17,599 bases of DNA from Methanoculleus marisnigri (GTDB lineage Archaea > Halobacteriota > Methanomicrobia > Methanomicrobiales > Methanoculleaceae), in NCBI GenBank assembly GCA_002503885.1, contig DASQ01000073.1:1-17599 (forward strand), read 5' to 3'. The notes below the pieces were generated by a model. The model was not told the DNA's origin. It ran no database searches and saw nothing but the letters and a program-made list of their open reading frames with translations. The translations under genes were made by a program, and so were the position numbers. This document shows, piece by piece, positions 1 through 6,510 of this stretch. Every line of letters begins with the position of its first letter. The stretch's first letter is position 1.

Positions 1-17
1 CTCCTTGCCCGTCGTAT

Positions 18-449
18 ATGACCGGCAACCCACCGCTGATTGACACAAACGTCCTCGTCTACCTCTTCGATGCGGATGCCCCCGAAAAACGGCAGATCTC
101 AAGGGACCTCGCTGCAGCATGCTGGAGGTCCGAGAAGCGCTACTCGGTCTCGGTGCAGAACCTCGCGGAGTTCTCGGTGGTCGTGACCGAGAAGGTCGAG
201 AACCCGATGCCGACGGAAGACGTCCGGCGGTTCATCCGGGACATCCAGGACTTTGATGGCTGGAACGTCGTCGGCTACGGCAGCAAGACCATCCTCTCTG
301 CCCACCAGATCCGGGACAGCCACCCCGTCCACTTCTGGGACGCACTTCTTGCCGCAACGATGATCGAGGCTGGCATAGACACCATCATCACGGAGGATGC
401 GCACCTCCTGCGCATCCCCGGGATCACAGTCGTCAACCCGTACCGGTAG
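18..449 (+). CDS. PIN-domain ribonuclease toxin (VapC family)
   Basis: 143 aa, the usual size of a VapC toxin. PIN-domain toxins are Mg2+-dependent ribonucleases that cut RNA and arrest growth unless bound by a partner antitoxin. The four acidic positions expected for the metal site are visible: D9 in the N-terminal DTN motif, E51 in LAEF, D108 in HFWDALLAA and D127 in TEDAHL. No antitoxin gene is visible in the 17 bases upstream, so the partner probably lies off the left edge. The reading frame is open to the window edge, so an earlier start cannot be excluded; the ATG used here puts the conserved hydrophobic beta-strand and DTN motif about 8 residues in, as is typical. The family assignment is firm. 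The exact RNA target cannot be read from the sequence. Confidence 0.88.
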   Translation: MTGNPPLIDTNVLVYLFDADAPEKRQISRDLAAACWRSEKRYSVSVQNLAEFSVVVTEKVENPMPTEDVRRFIRDIQDFDGWNVVGYGSKTILSAHQIRDSHPVHFWDALLAATMIEAGIDTIITEDAHLLRIPGITVVNPYR

Positions 450-462
450 ACGAGACGCGGAA

Positions 463-485
463 GGCCGCACCGGAAGTTGGCGGCC
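463..485. terminator. Hairpin between convergent genes, possible 3'-end element
   Basis: GGCCGC (463-468) and GCGGCC (480-485) form a perfect 6-bp stem with an 11-nt loop, in the 65-nt gap between the PIN gene and the convergent pilin gene. No T-run follows it on either strand, so termination is a guess from position only. Confidence 0.22.
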
Positions 486-514
486 CGGCCGGCAGATAAA
501 GGCCGCTCGCCGCA

Positions 515-892
515 TTAGAGCGTCTTATCGAGCAGCACCAACGACTCGTTATCGACAAACGTCCCCACGACAACGACCCGCGTCGTCCCCGATACGTTAT
601 GCGTCACGGTCGCCCCGGCCCGGGTCCCGAGCTGGATATCGTTTCCCGGCCCCACCCCGCCGATCCAGCACTTGATCTCCGATACCCGGTCCATATTCAT
701 CCCGCCGTGGTTCATGAACGTGACGTTGTCCCCCGACCGCGTCGCCGTCACCACGACGGTTTTGGGCTCTTCCGGCATCTTCATCCCGAAGACCAGCGAT
801 CCCACGATTGCCGCAAGGATGACCACGACCGCCACCATGAGGATCGTGCTTACCACCTCCGAGACACCACCGTCCCGCTCTCCGCACACCAT
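515..892 (-). CDS. Archaeal type IV pilin-like protein (DUF1628/PF07790-type N-terminus)
   Basis: 125 aa. The N-terminus MVCGERDGG is followed by VSEVVSTILMVAVVVILAAI, the class III signal peptide and hydrophobic helix typical of archaeal adhesion pilins; a PibD/EppA-type prepilin peptidase would cleave after the GG. The rest is a small beta-rich globular domain with two N-x-S/T sequons (NVT, NVS), in keeping with an extracytoplasmic subunit. The frame is open far upstream, to a start near 1168, but that extension is low-complexity GC-rich translation. A TATA box at 917-926 lies about 29 nt upstream of the ATG at 892, which fits a leaderless mRNA beginning at this start. No other pilus genes are adjacent, so it is a stand-alone pilin-like gene. 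Confidence 0.82.
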   Translation of the reverse strand: MVCGERDGGVSEVVSTILMVAVVVILAAIVGSLVFGMKMPEEPKTVVVTATRSGDNVTFMNHGGMNMDRVSEIKCWIGGVGPGNDIQLGTRAGATVTHNVSGTTRVVVVGTFVDNESLVLLDKTL

Positions 893-916
893 GAATTGGA
901 TACTCTTCAATGACAG

Positions 917-926
917 TATAAAAACA
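917..926 (-). promoter_or_regulatory. TATA box of the pilin-like gene
   Basis: On the minus strand this reads TGTTTTTATA, centred about 29 nt upstream of the ATG at 892. That is archaeal TATA spacing for a transcript starting at or next to the start codon. Confidence 0.55.
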
Positions 927-1542
927 TTTCCCTCTCTCACCGGTTGACAGGGATACTTCCAGCAGGATAAGGATGGCGGGGAAGGTTGTTGAGGAGCCGG
1001 GGGGCATCGGGCTCCCTGTTCGGCATCCGAACCGGCGGTCGGATCCGTCCAGCCGCCCGGTGACCACAGCAAACGGCGATGGGACGATTGCCACCGCAAA
1101 TATGAGCCGCCAGGACATCGTATACTCCCCGGGGTTATCGGTGAGAGGATAACCGGCGGCGATACCATCCCGGAGTCTGCTTCTCTGGAGCCCGGGTGCC
1201 GCAGAAGGCATCGGCAGCCGGTGCATCGAAGGCCCCGTCAAGGAGTGTCGATCTTCCCGCCGTCGTGAGTTCTTCAGGGCTTCGTAGGCCTCTCTGACGC
1301 GTTCATCCGCAGAGGAGACCCTGGCCCTCATCGAATTCGAAGGCCGCCGCGCACCAGACACTGCTGCACAAGGTCCGGGTTGTGAATCCAACAGACCTCC
1401 CCCGTGCGTCGATGGCGACCTTTCCCGACTCCAGGAGGTATTCGCTGACAGTCGCATCGGCCTCCGGGGTAACCTCATCCACAGGATCTTCCGCCGCACC
1501 GCAGCGTCAGGTTCATATCCCCGTGGCAGCATACTACCCGGC
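927..1542. other. Gene-poor stretch with possible degraded minus-strand coding fragments
   Basis: No intact gene is convincing here. On the minus strand, about 1490-1370 encodes a plausible acidic segment (DEVTPEADATVSEYLLESGK), and a different frame at about 1330-1255 encodes a helical segment (ADERVREAYEALKNSRRRED). Neither has a credible start, and stops or frame changes separate them, so they could be remnants of one decayed gene. A short secretion-signal-like start (MSWRLIFAVAIV) occurs at 1118 on the minus strand, but it runs into GC-rich shadow sequence. I do not recognise any of these. Confidence 0.3.
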
Positions 1543-1773
1543 ATGCCCGACGGGACGACCACGATCGAGATCTTTGAATCCGACCGGGACCGGCTGGAGA
1601 GCCTGCGCCGCTGCCCCGACGAACCCTATCGGGTTGTCGTGCACCGGCTGCTCGACGAGAACGAATCGCTGAGCCCCGAGACACTCGCCGGCATCCAGGC
1701 GTCGCTCGAAGAGGTCCGGCAGGGCGAGTTCGTGACGCATGAAGCATTGAAGCGGGATCTGGGGATCAAATGA
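1543..1773 (+). CDS. Small antitoxin-like protein (RHH-like N-terminus, RelB-like tail)
   Basis: 76 aa. The N-terminus (TIEIFESDRDRLESLRR, then YRVVVHRLLDE) matches the beta-strand plus two-helix pattern of ribbon-helix-helix antitoxins common in methanogens. The C-terminus (QASLEEVRQGEFVTHEALKR) resembles the toxin-binding tail of RelB-type antitoxins. A protein of this kind would bind operator DNA as a dimer and neutralise a toxin. A weak TATA-like TCATAT at 1513-1518 lies about 27 nt upstream of the ATG, fitting a leaderless message. The stop overlaps the ATG of a very short downstream frame (ATGA), the usual antitoxin-toxin coupling, but that frame ends after 21 codons. The gene therefore looks like an antitoxin whose toxin has been lost. 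Family assignment rests on pattern only. Confidence 0.68.
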   Translation: MPDGTTTIEIFESDRDRLESLRRCPDEPYRVVVHRLLDENESLSPETLAGIQASLEEVRQGEFVTHEALKRDLGIK

Positions 1774-1835
1774 AGGTGACCCGATACGCTGCGGACGGCC
1801 CGGGTTACTGCAGAAAATCGGATAATAATTTCTGA
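1770..1835 (+). pseudogene. 21-codon stub in the toxin position, probably a truncated toxin
   Basis: The frame starts inside the antitoxin stop (ATGA overlap) and reads MKVTRYAADGPGYCRKSDNNF before TGA at 1833. Translationally coupled toxin genes normally follow such an antitoxin and run 80-100 codons. The first residues look like a plausible toxin start and the rest does not, so I infer a deletion soon after the start. It could also be a chance frame. Confidence 0.35.
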
Positions 1836-1874
1836 ACGCGAGAAACGCAGGTTCTTGCAGAGCGTTACCATTCG

Positions 1875-2123
1875 CTACTGCTCGTCCTTATGGTACAGAT
1901 CCAGAACGATCAGGAGATCCCTCTGCTCATCATAGCAGTATGATAACCGGAATGGAGGGATATATACTTCCCTCGTCTGCTTTCTGCCATACCTCATCGG
2001 TTTTCCGATCTTCGGATCGTTGACGATCTTGAGGATCTGTTGTTTCACCCGGTTCTTTACCCTGCCATCGCGGATCTTCTTGATCGTTCTTTCAAAGGAC
2101 GCGCCGTAGGCAACGGTTACCAT
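1875..2123 (-). CDS. RelE/ParE-family toxin
   Basis: 82 aa and basic, with the RelE-superfamily layout: an N-terminal helical hairpin rich in Lys and Arg (FERTIKKIRDGRVKNRVKQQI), a central DPKIGKPMRYGRKQTREVYI strand region, and the C-terminal motif LLIVLDLYHKDEQ seen in many archaeal RelE proteins. RelE-type toxins cleave mRNA at the ribosome; some relatives poison gyrase instead. Its ATG lies inside the last codons of the AbrB antitoxin gene (7-nt overlap, TCATGGTAA), so the two are translationally coupled in one operon with the antitoxin first. The frame is complete and looks functional. Which residues are catalytic cannot be assigned with confidence. Confidence 0.85.
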   Translation of the reverse strand: MVTVAYGASFERTIKKIRDGRVKNRVKQQILKIVNDPKIGKPMRYGRKQTREVYIPPFRLSYCYDEQRDLLIVLDLYHKDEQ

Positions 2124-2383
2124 GATTCAAGATCGCGAATAAAATCAGCATGGTTCTTCCTGATGAATCTGCCCTCTTTAAACTCCTGGAGCGCCCGCTC
2201 TGTCCTCTCTGCAAAGAGAATATCCTCTTTCAGCTCCGGCTCCAGTTCGTCGAGCGGTTTTACAATAAAGCGGTCCCCCTCCCTGACGATGAGCAGTTGT
2301 GTACCCTCAGGAAACCCCCTCCGCATGGATGCCGGAATGACGATCTGCCCCTTTGAACTCAGTCTGGTGATACCAATATCCAT
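2117..2383 (-). CDS. AbrB/MazE-type (SpoVT-AbrB) antitoxin
   Basis: 88 aa. Residues about 4-48 form a swapped-hairpin AbrB domain: ITRLSSKGQIVIPASMRRGF, then a GTQLLIV strand and a DRFIVKPLDEL strand. The C-terminal half is charged and helical (ELKEDILFAERTERALQEFK) and is the likely toxin-binding part. It should bind DNA as a dimer, repress its own operon and neutralise the overlapping RelE toxin. A large imperfect palindrome covers the start-codon region (2382-2418), as expected for an autoregulated antitoxin. AbrB-RelE pairing is less common than RelB-RelE but occurs in archaea. Base composition is more AT-rich than in the flanking surface-protein genes, consistent with a mobile toxin-antitoxin module. 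Confidence 0.87.
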   Translation of the reverse strand: MDIGITRLSSKGQIVIPASMRRGFPEGTQLLIVREGDRFIVKPLDELEPELKEDILFAERTERALQEFKEGRFIRKNHADFIRDLESW

Positions 2384-2418
2384 GAGATCCTCGTAAGATA
2401 TATCTTACTCGATCTCAT
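2382..2418. promoter_or_regulatory. Palindromic operator/promoter of the AbrB-RelE operon
   Basis: The core is a perfect 16-bp palindrome, GTAAGATATATCTTAC (2393-2408). It is flanked by a second perfect pair of 8-nt arms, ATGAGATC (2382-2389) and GATCTCAT (2411-2418), almost co-centred. A further 10-bp palindrome CTCATATGAG (2414-2423) overlaps the right arm. The inner core contains a TATA-like element only 17 nt from the start codon at 2383, and the outer left arm overlaps that codon. The layout suggests one dimer binding site covering both promoter and start. The regulator is inferred to be the AbrB antitoxin. Confidence 0.65.
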
Positions 2419-2423
2419 ATGAG

Positions 2424-2809
2424 CCTTTGCATGGCACCGGGCACACGCCCCTCAGGAACCCGTGGGCGGACGCCCGCCCGCCCTTCTCTCTTCAGACAGC
2501 TCGTTATCATGGCGGTCGATGTCGATCATCGAAAGAACGCCTATGATAACCTGTGAGATGCTGCGAAAGACTCCCTCTGCCACTCACGTCCTCGAACTCG
2601 TGTCAGGATCCAAACAATCTCGGCGGCCCGGACACCCTCGCATCGATAGGCTCAGGCACCCGGTATACGGAGCAATAACGCTCAGGGCTCATTCCCGGCC
2701 AGCCAGTTCTCGTAGCGGTCGGCATGCTCCATCATCCAGCGGGCCATCGCAACCCACCTCTGCGGCGGCATCCCGGCCCATGAAGAACAGGGGAGACTAC
2801 GGGGGGACC
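2424..2809. other. Intergenic stretch with one possible short remnant
   Basis: No recognisable complete gene. The only notable frame is on the minus strand at 2771-2682, 29 codons with a protein-like composition (AMARWMMEHADRYENWLAG). No TATA box was found ahead of it, and the reading frame stays open upstream of its ATG, so it may be the tail of a decayed gene. The remainder shows no coding signal, RNA gene or repeat that I can support. Confidence 0.3.
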
Positions 2810-3583
2810 ATGAAGATCCTGGTCATCATGGGAAGCCCCGGAAGGGCAACACCTACCGGGCGGCAAAGAGGATCGAGGAGGCGATGCAGTCCCTCGGCGA
2901 CGTCGAGTTCGAGTACCTGATGCTCAAGGACGTCGGGCTCAAGACCTCCTCGCGTGCTTCGAGTGGGGCGAGGAGCGCTGCCCCGTCCGTGACGACGCCC
3001 CCGCCGTCGGACAGAAACTGCAGGATGCCGACGGAGTGATCTTTGCATCCCCGGTCTACGGTCTCGCCGTCACCGGCCTCATGAAGACCTTCATCGACCG
3101 GTTCTCCTACATCTTCGTCCCCGGTTCTTCGACAAGAAAGCCCTCCTCCTCACCACCGCCGGCGCGGTGGGGGGAAAAGACGTCCTCGATTATCTCGAGG
3201 ACGTCGCCGGGATCTGGGGGTTCGACGTCGTCTCACGTGCCGGCCTCGTCACACCGCCGGGAATGCCGGAACGGCAGGCCCAGGAGAACGACCGAAACCT
3301 CGACGAGGCTGCCCGGGCGTTCTTCCGGGCCCTCGCAGAGGGGAGAGAGCGGCGGCCGGGGCTCCGGAGCGTCATCATCTTCCACGGCCAGCGGGCGACG
3401 TTCGACGAGCTCGCCGACGACTTCCCGGCCGACCACGCCTACTGGAAGGAGCAGGGCTGGCTCGATCCAGGAGCCCGCTACTACACGAGCGCCCGGGTGA
3501 ACCCGTTCTACGACGCCGTGGGGAGAATCGTGGAATGGGTCGCCAGGCGAAGGATCCGGCGGGACCTTGCCGCGATGCGCTGA
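2810..3583 (+). pseudogene. NADPH-dependent FMN reductase-like flavoprotein (WrbA/iron-sulfur flavoprotein superfamily), frameshifted
   Basis: Reading through three frames gives one continuous protein of about 258 aa. It starts with the flavodoxin-like FMN-binding strand (MKILVIMGSP, then RKGNT after correction). A Cys-rich segment follows (TCLACFEWGEERCP), then DGVIFASPVYGLAVTGLMKT, FIDRFSYIF, and a long alpha/beta C-terminus ending MR. Frame changes fall at about 2837-2840 (four C where five restore the frame), about 2946-2948 (one base missing in the KTCLAC codons) and about 3120-3124 (again four C instead of five). Each is explained by loss of one base. Intact relatives use NADPH or ferredoxin to reduce FMN and are common in methanogens. 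Two of the three breaks sit in C-runs, so consensus error is possible, but neighbouring long GC-rich genes are intact, which favours real decay. Confidence 0.75.
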
Positions 3584-3690
3584 CCGGGTGCCCGGCCGGT
3601 CGATGAGCAGCGGTTCCCGTGGAAAAAACCCGACCATATCGGTCGCCGGATGGATATACGCCGCCATCGGCCTCCCCGTTTCCCGGCAGG

Positions 3691-3714
3691 GGACAGTCCG
3701 AAAAAGGACCGTCC
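3691..3714. other. Stem-loop in the intergenic region
   Basis: GGACAGTCC (3691-3699) and GGACCGTCC (3706-3714) pair over 9 positions with one mismatch around a GAAAAA loop. It lies between the broken flavoprotein gene and the surface-protein promoter. No T-tract follows directly, so its role as a 3'-end element is uncertain. Confidence 0.3.
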
Positions 3715-3792
3715 AGATCCCCTTTCTGGCCATACAGACTCATAAGAAATTCCTGTTTTTATTATAAAAAGTTGAGAATAAATCACCGTAAA

Positions 3793-3806
3793 GGATATAT
3801 ATTTAT
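3793..3806 (+). promoter_or_regulatory. TATA box of surface-protein copy 1
   Basis: GATATATATTTATA, preceded by an AAAG stretch that could serve as BRE. The predicted transcription start is about 3825-3830, leaving a leader of about 150 nt before the ATG at 3975. The same element is at 6478-6491 for copy 2. Confidence 0.65.
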
Positions 3807-3826
3807 ATCGCCATCCCCCCATTCAC

Positions 3827-3974
3827 CGGCTACCCTATGACCGGGTCTTAAATCGAAATTCGCAATCCGCCTGCCGGATGCCCCGGCGAGCGTCTGCTTT
3901 AGCCAGCCATTTGTGCCTACCGGCAGGTATGCACCGGCGGTCTCGCAGGCGGTGAGCGATCAGCAGGGGGAAAA
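3827..3974 (+). promoter_or_regulatory. Structured 5' leader RNA, copy 1 (candidate cis-regulatory element)
   Basis: Three stems can be drawn. P1 closes the structure: CCGCCTGC (3867-3874) with GCAGGCGG (3945-3952). P2 is GATGCCC (3877-3883) with GAGCGTC (3888-3894), loop CGGC, one C-A mismatch and one G-U pair. P3 is GTGC-C-TACC (3913-3921) with GGTA-T-GCAC (3926-3934), loop GGCA, one C-T mismatch. The leader of copy 2 folds the same way; in P2 the second pair changes from A-U to G-C, a compensatory change. A four-codon frame ATG...TAA (3837-3851) lies near the predicted transcript start. A GGGGG ribosome-binding site precedes the real start at 3975. I do not recognise a known riboswitch class. 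Confidence 0.5.
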
Positions 3975-5894
3975 ATGAGAAAGCACGCCTATTTGGTACT
4001 ATTGTGCGCAGTCGTTGCCATCGGACTGCTGATGCCGCCGGTTATGGCGGTAGAGACTGCGTCGGGGGAGGAGATTTATCGCCCCTTTAATGGAGCGCAG
4101 GAACACCCCGATATCGACGGCAACATGATCGTCTGGGACGACAACCGGTATGATGAGTTGAATAATGGAGTCAAGGATATTTTCCTCGCGACCGTAGAGG
4201 AGTTCCAGAGTACCCCGCCGTACAGTTATGTTGGGACAAGGATAACAGACGATCCCGCCTCGCAGGAGAAACCATCCATCTCGGAAGACTACATCGTCTG
4301 GCAGGATAACCGGCACGGGAACTGGGATATCTACCTCTATCAGCGCTCTACAAGCACGACAACACGGCTCACAACTGACTCGGGCAACCAGTGGCTGCCG
4401 ATCGTCCGCGGGAACTACATCGCCTGGTACGACAACAGTAGCGGCAGCACCAACATCGTCCTCTACGACATCGCCGCCGGGGACGTGAAGGATGTCATCA
4501 ACTGTGACGCAAAGACAACGATACCCTACGGGTCGACCGGGTTCAAACCCGCACTCTCGGAGAAGTATGTCGCCTGGGTGGAAGAGAATGATGGGAGGGT
4601 CTATTACTACGATATCGAGGCCGAAGACCCAGTAGGCCCGGTATCCACGAGCATGGCGACTCAGGCCTGGCCCTCGCTATACGGGAGCATCATCGTCTGG
4701 GAGGATTACCGGCATGGAGGCGTAAACCCTGACATCTACATGGCTGATCTCGACAACCCGTCCGCCGAAGAGACGCAGATCACCTCCGACACCGGGGAAC
4801 AGGTCTCGCCGGTGATCAGCGGGAGTATCATCGCCTGGGAGGACAAGCGGGTTCCGGCGCGGAGCATCTTCATGTACGACCTCTCCGTCAGGGAGGAACT
4901 GTCCGTAGTTGAATCCGCAGACAACTACGATGAATACCTCTACCCCGCCGTCAGCGGCAATACGATCGTCTGGCAGAGGGGCTCAGGCACTAACTCGAAC
5001 ATCTACATCTTCGCCTACGAGCCTGGAGCACCGGTCGAACCGGTCGCAATGAGTATCGGGGTAGAACCGTCCACGCCCACAATCGCGGTCAACGACACGG
5101 TGACGTTCGAGGCAACCGTCCGCAACCAGTTCGGCGATCAGATGACCGGTGTTGAGATCGCCTGGACAAGCGACAACGAGACTGTCGGGACCGTCGACGA
5201 TACCGGCCTCTTCACCGCTCATGCTGAGGGCACGGCAGATGTCACCGCAACCGCCGGAGGCGTCTCCGGGAGTGCGACCGTTACCGTCAACGCCGAAGAA
5301 CCGGTCGCAACGAGCATCGAGGTCGTACCGACCGCGGTCACCCTGGAGATCGACGGCACAGAGCAGTTCTCTGCAACCATTCTCGACCTGTTCGGCAATG
5401 TCATGACCGGAGTTGCGGTCGCCTGGGCAAGCAGCAACGAGACGGTCGGCACTGTCAGTGAGAGCGGAGTCTTCACTGCTCTTGCCGGGGGCACGGCGAC
5501 GATCACCGCAACGGCAGGCGGCGTATCCGGGAGTGCGACAGTCACCGTCAACGCAAAAGAGCCGGTCGGACCGGTTCTGACACGTATCACGGTCACGCCG
5601 CCCACAGTTACCCTGGGTGTCGGAGATATCCAGAGATTCATCGTGACGGCCTATGACCAGGAGGACATCGTCATCTCCGCCGGTGAGGTCGCCTGGGCGA
5701 GCAGCGATGACACCGTCGGGACCATTGACGCAAACGGGCTCTTCACCGCCCTCGAGAGAGGCACCGTGACCCTCACCGCATCAGCTGACGGGGTATCCGG
5801 AACCGCCTGCGTGACGGTCAAACATCGAGGTCAAACAGACCACGGCCTCCATCGAGGCTGGAAAGACCCAGCAGTTCACGGCGACCGTCTTTGA
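3975..5894 (+). CDS. Secreted beta-propeller/Big_2 surface protein, copy 1 (truncated by frameshift)
   Basis: 639 aa as it stands. A signal peptide at residues 1-26 (LVLLCAVVAIGLLMPPVMA) is followed by about seven TolB/WD40-like propeller blades with the recurring pattern IVW-DNR-DIYLYD (for example IVWQDNRHGNWDIYLY), ending near residue 345. Three Big_2 Ig-like repeats of about 87 aa follow, each with the TVGT-GLFTAL-GTATITATAGGVSG core. The frame breaks in an AAA run at 5820-5822; removing one A would continue into a fourth Big_2 repeat. The protein as read ends in 20-odd unrelated residues and lacks the C-terminal membrane anchor of its paralogue at 6663, so any product would be released rather than wall-attached. 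GGGGG, 5 nt upstream of the ATG, is the ribosome-binding site. Substrate unknown; a cell-envelope structural or adhesion role is inferred. Confidence 0.8.
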   Translation: MRKHAYLVLLCAVVAIGLLMPPVMAVETASGEEIYRPFNGAQEHPDIDGNMIVWDDNRYDELNNGVKDIFLATVEEFQSTPPYSYVGTRITDDPASQEKPSISEDYIVWQDNRHGNWDIYLYQRSTSTTTRLTTDSGNQWLPIVRGNYIAWYDNSSGSTNIVLYDIAAGDVKDVINCDAKTTIPYGSTGFKPALSEKYVAWVEENDGRVYYYDIEAEDPVGPVSTSMATQAWPSLYGSIIVWEDYRHGGVNPDIYMADLDNPSAEETQITSDTGEQVSPVISGSIIAWEDKRVPARSIFMYDLSVREELSVVESADNYDEYLYPAVSGNTIVWQRGSGTNSNIYIFAYEPGAPVEPVAMSIGVEPSTPTIAVNDTVTFEATVRNQFGDQMTGVEIAWTSDNETVGTVDDTGLFTAHAEGTADVTATAGGVSGSATVTVNAEEPVATSIEVVPTAVTLEIDGTEQFSATILDLFGNVMTGVAVAWASSNETVGTVSESGVFTALAGGTATITATAGGVSGSATVTVNAKEPVGPVLTRITVTPPTVTLGVGDIQRFIVTAYDQEDIVISAGEVAWASSDDTVGTIDANGLFTALERGTVTLTASADGVSGTACVTVKHRGQTDHGLHRGWKDPAVHGDRL

Positions 5895-6355
5895 CCCGCG
5901 CGACAACGAGACGAACCGGGTCAGGGTTGCCAGGTCGTGTTCCGACCCGGACGTCGGCATGATCGGCAGGACCGGGCTCTTTACAGCGTTCGCAGAGGGA
6001 TCGACAGACGTAACCGCCTCGGCAGGCAGCGTGGAGGGGACCGTTGCGGTCACCATCCCCGCCGATTGGCTTGAGGAGCACACCATGACGCCGGAGGGTG
6101 TCAGGCTCATGCGCTACGTCAACGGCGGCTGGCAGATCCTGAAGACCGAGGTCATCGGTGAGGAGAATGGGAAGTACCGCCTCCGGACAACCACGCCCGG
6201 GTTCTCCACCTTCGCCATCGCTGCAGCGCCGATGAACGTGACAACGATCAAGGAGACGAACGTCACGGCCACGGCAACCGTGACCGAAGAATTGACGACG
6301 GAGCCGCCACCGTGCCGGCGACGACACCTGTGGCCCCCTCGTCTACGCGCCACTC
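5823..6355 (+). pseudogene. Detached 3' part of surface-protein copy 1
   Basis: Downstream of the frameshift the +1 frame encodes a fourth Big_2 repeat (FTATVFDPRDNETNRVRVA ... GSVEGTVAVT), fused directly to PADWLEEHTMTPEGVRLMRY and on to TTPGFSTFAIA, the last part of a PGF-pre-PGF domain. In copy 2 about 110 residues separate these two points (Gly-rich linker and first half of the domain), so copy 1 has an in-frame internal deletion of roughly 340 nt. Two further 1-nt losses follow, near 6306 and 6335 (a C-run). Homology to copy 2 ends at codons for VYAPL near 6355, where the hydrophobic anchor and basic tail should be. The accumulation of independent lesions argues for neutral decay. Confidence 0.78.
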
Positions 6356-6477
6356 CACCCAGAGGCCGACGCCTGGATATCCCCCGGAGTATGCCCACCC
6401 ACAGGCCCTGCACCCATATGGGTACATGAAAAATTCCAGTTTTTATTATAAAATTCTATGAATAAATCACCGTAAAA

Positions 6478-6491
6478 GATATATATTTATA
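6478..6491 (+). promoter_or_regulatory. TATA box of surface-protein copy 2
   Basis: GATATATATTTATA after AAAA, identical to copy 1. The predicted start is about 6511, leaving a leader of about 150 nt. Confidence 0.65.
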
Positions 6492-6510
6492 CCGCCATTC
6501 CCCCCTTCAC

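Larger units (their letters stand above)
3742..6355 (+). repeat. Upstream unit of a tandem gene duplication (copy 1)
   Basis: The unit covers promoter, leader and surface-protein gene, and matches a second unit starting near 6421. Shared landmarks, in order: an AT tract with TTTTTATTATAAAA, ATAAATCACCGTAAA, the same TATA box, the same structured leader, the same signal peptide, beta-propeller, Big_2 repeats and the end of the PGF-pre-PGF domain. Copy 1 has fewer Big_2 repeats (4 versus 10) and lost its 3' anchor sequence. Confidence 0.85.

Noticed and set aside
893..1168. N-terminal extension of the pilin-like gene up to 1168
   Set aside because: It would place the class III signal peptide 90 residues inside the protein. 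The TATA box at 917-926 and the RDGG cleavage motif favour the start at 892.
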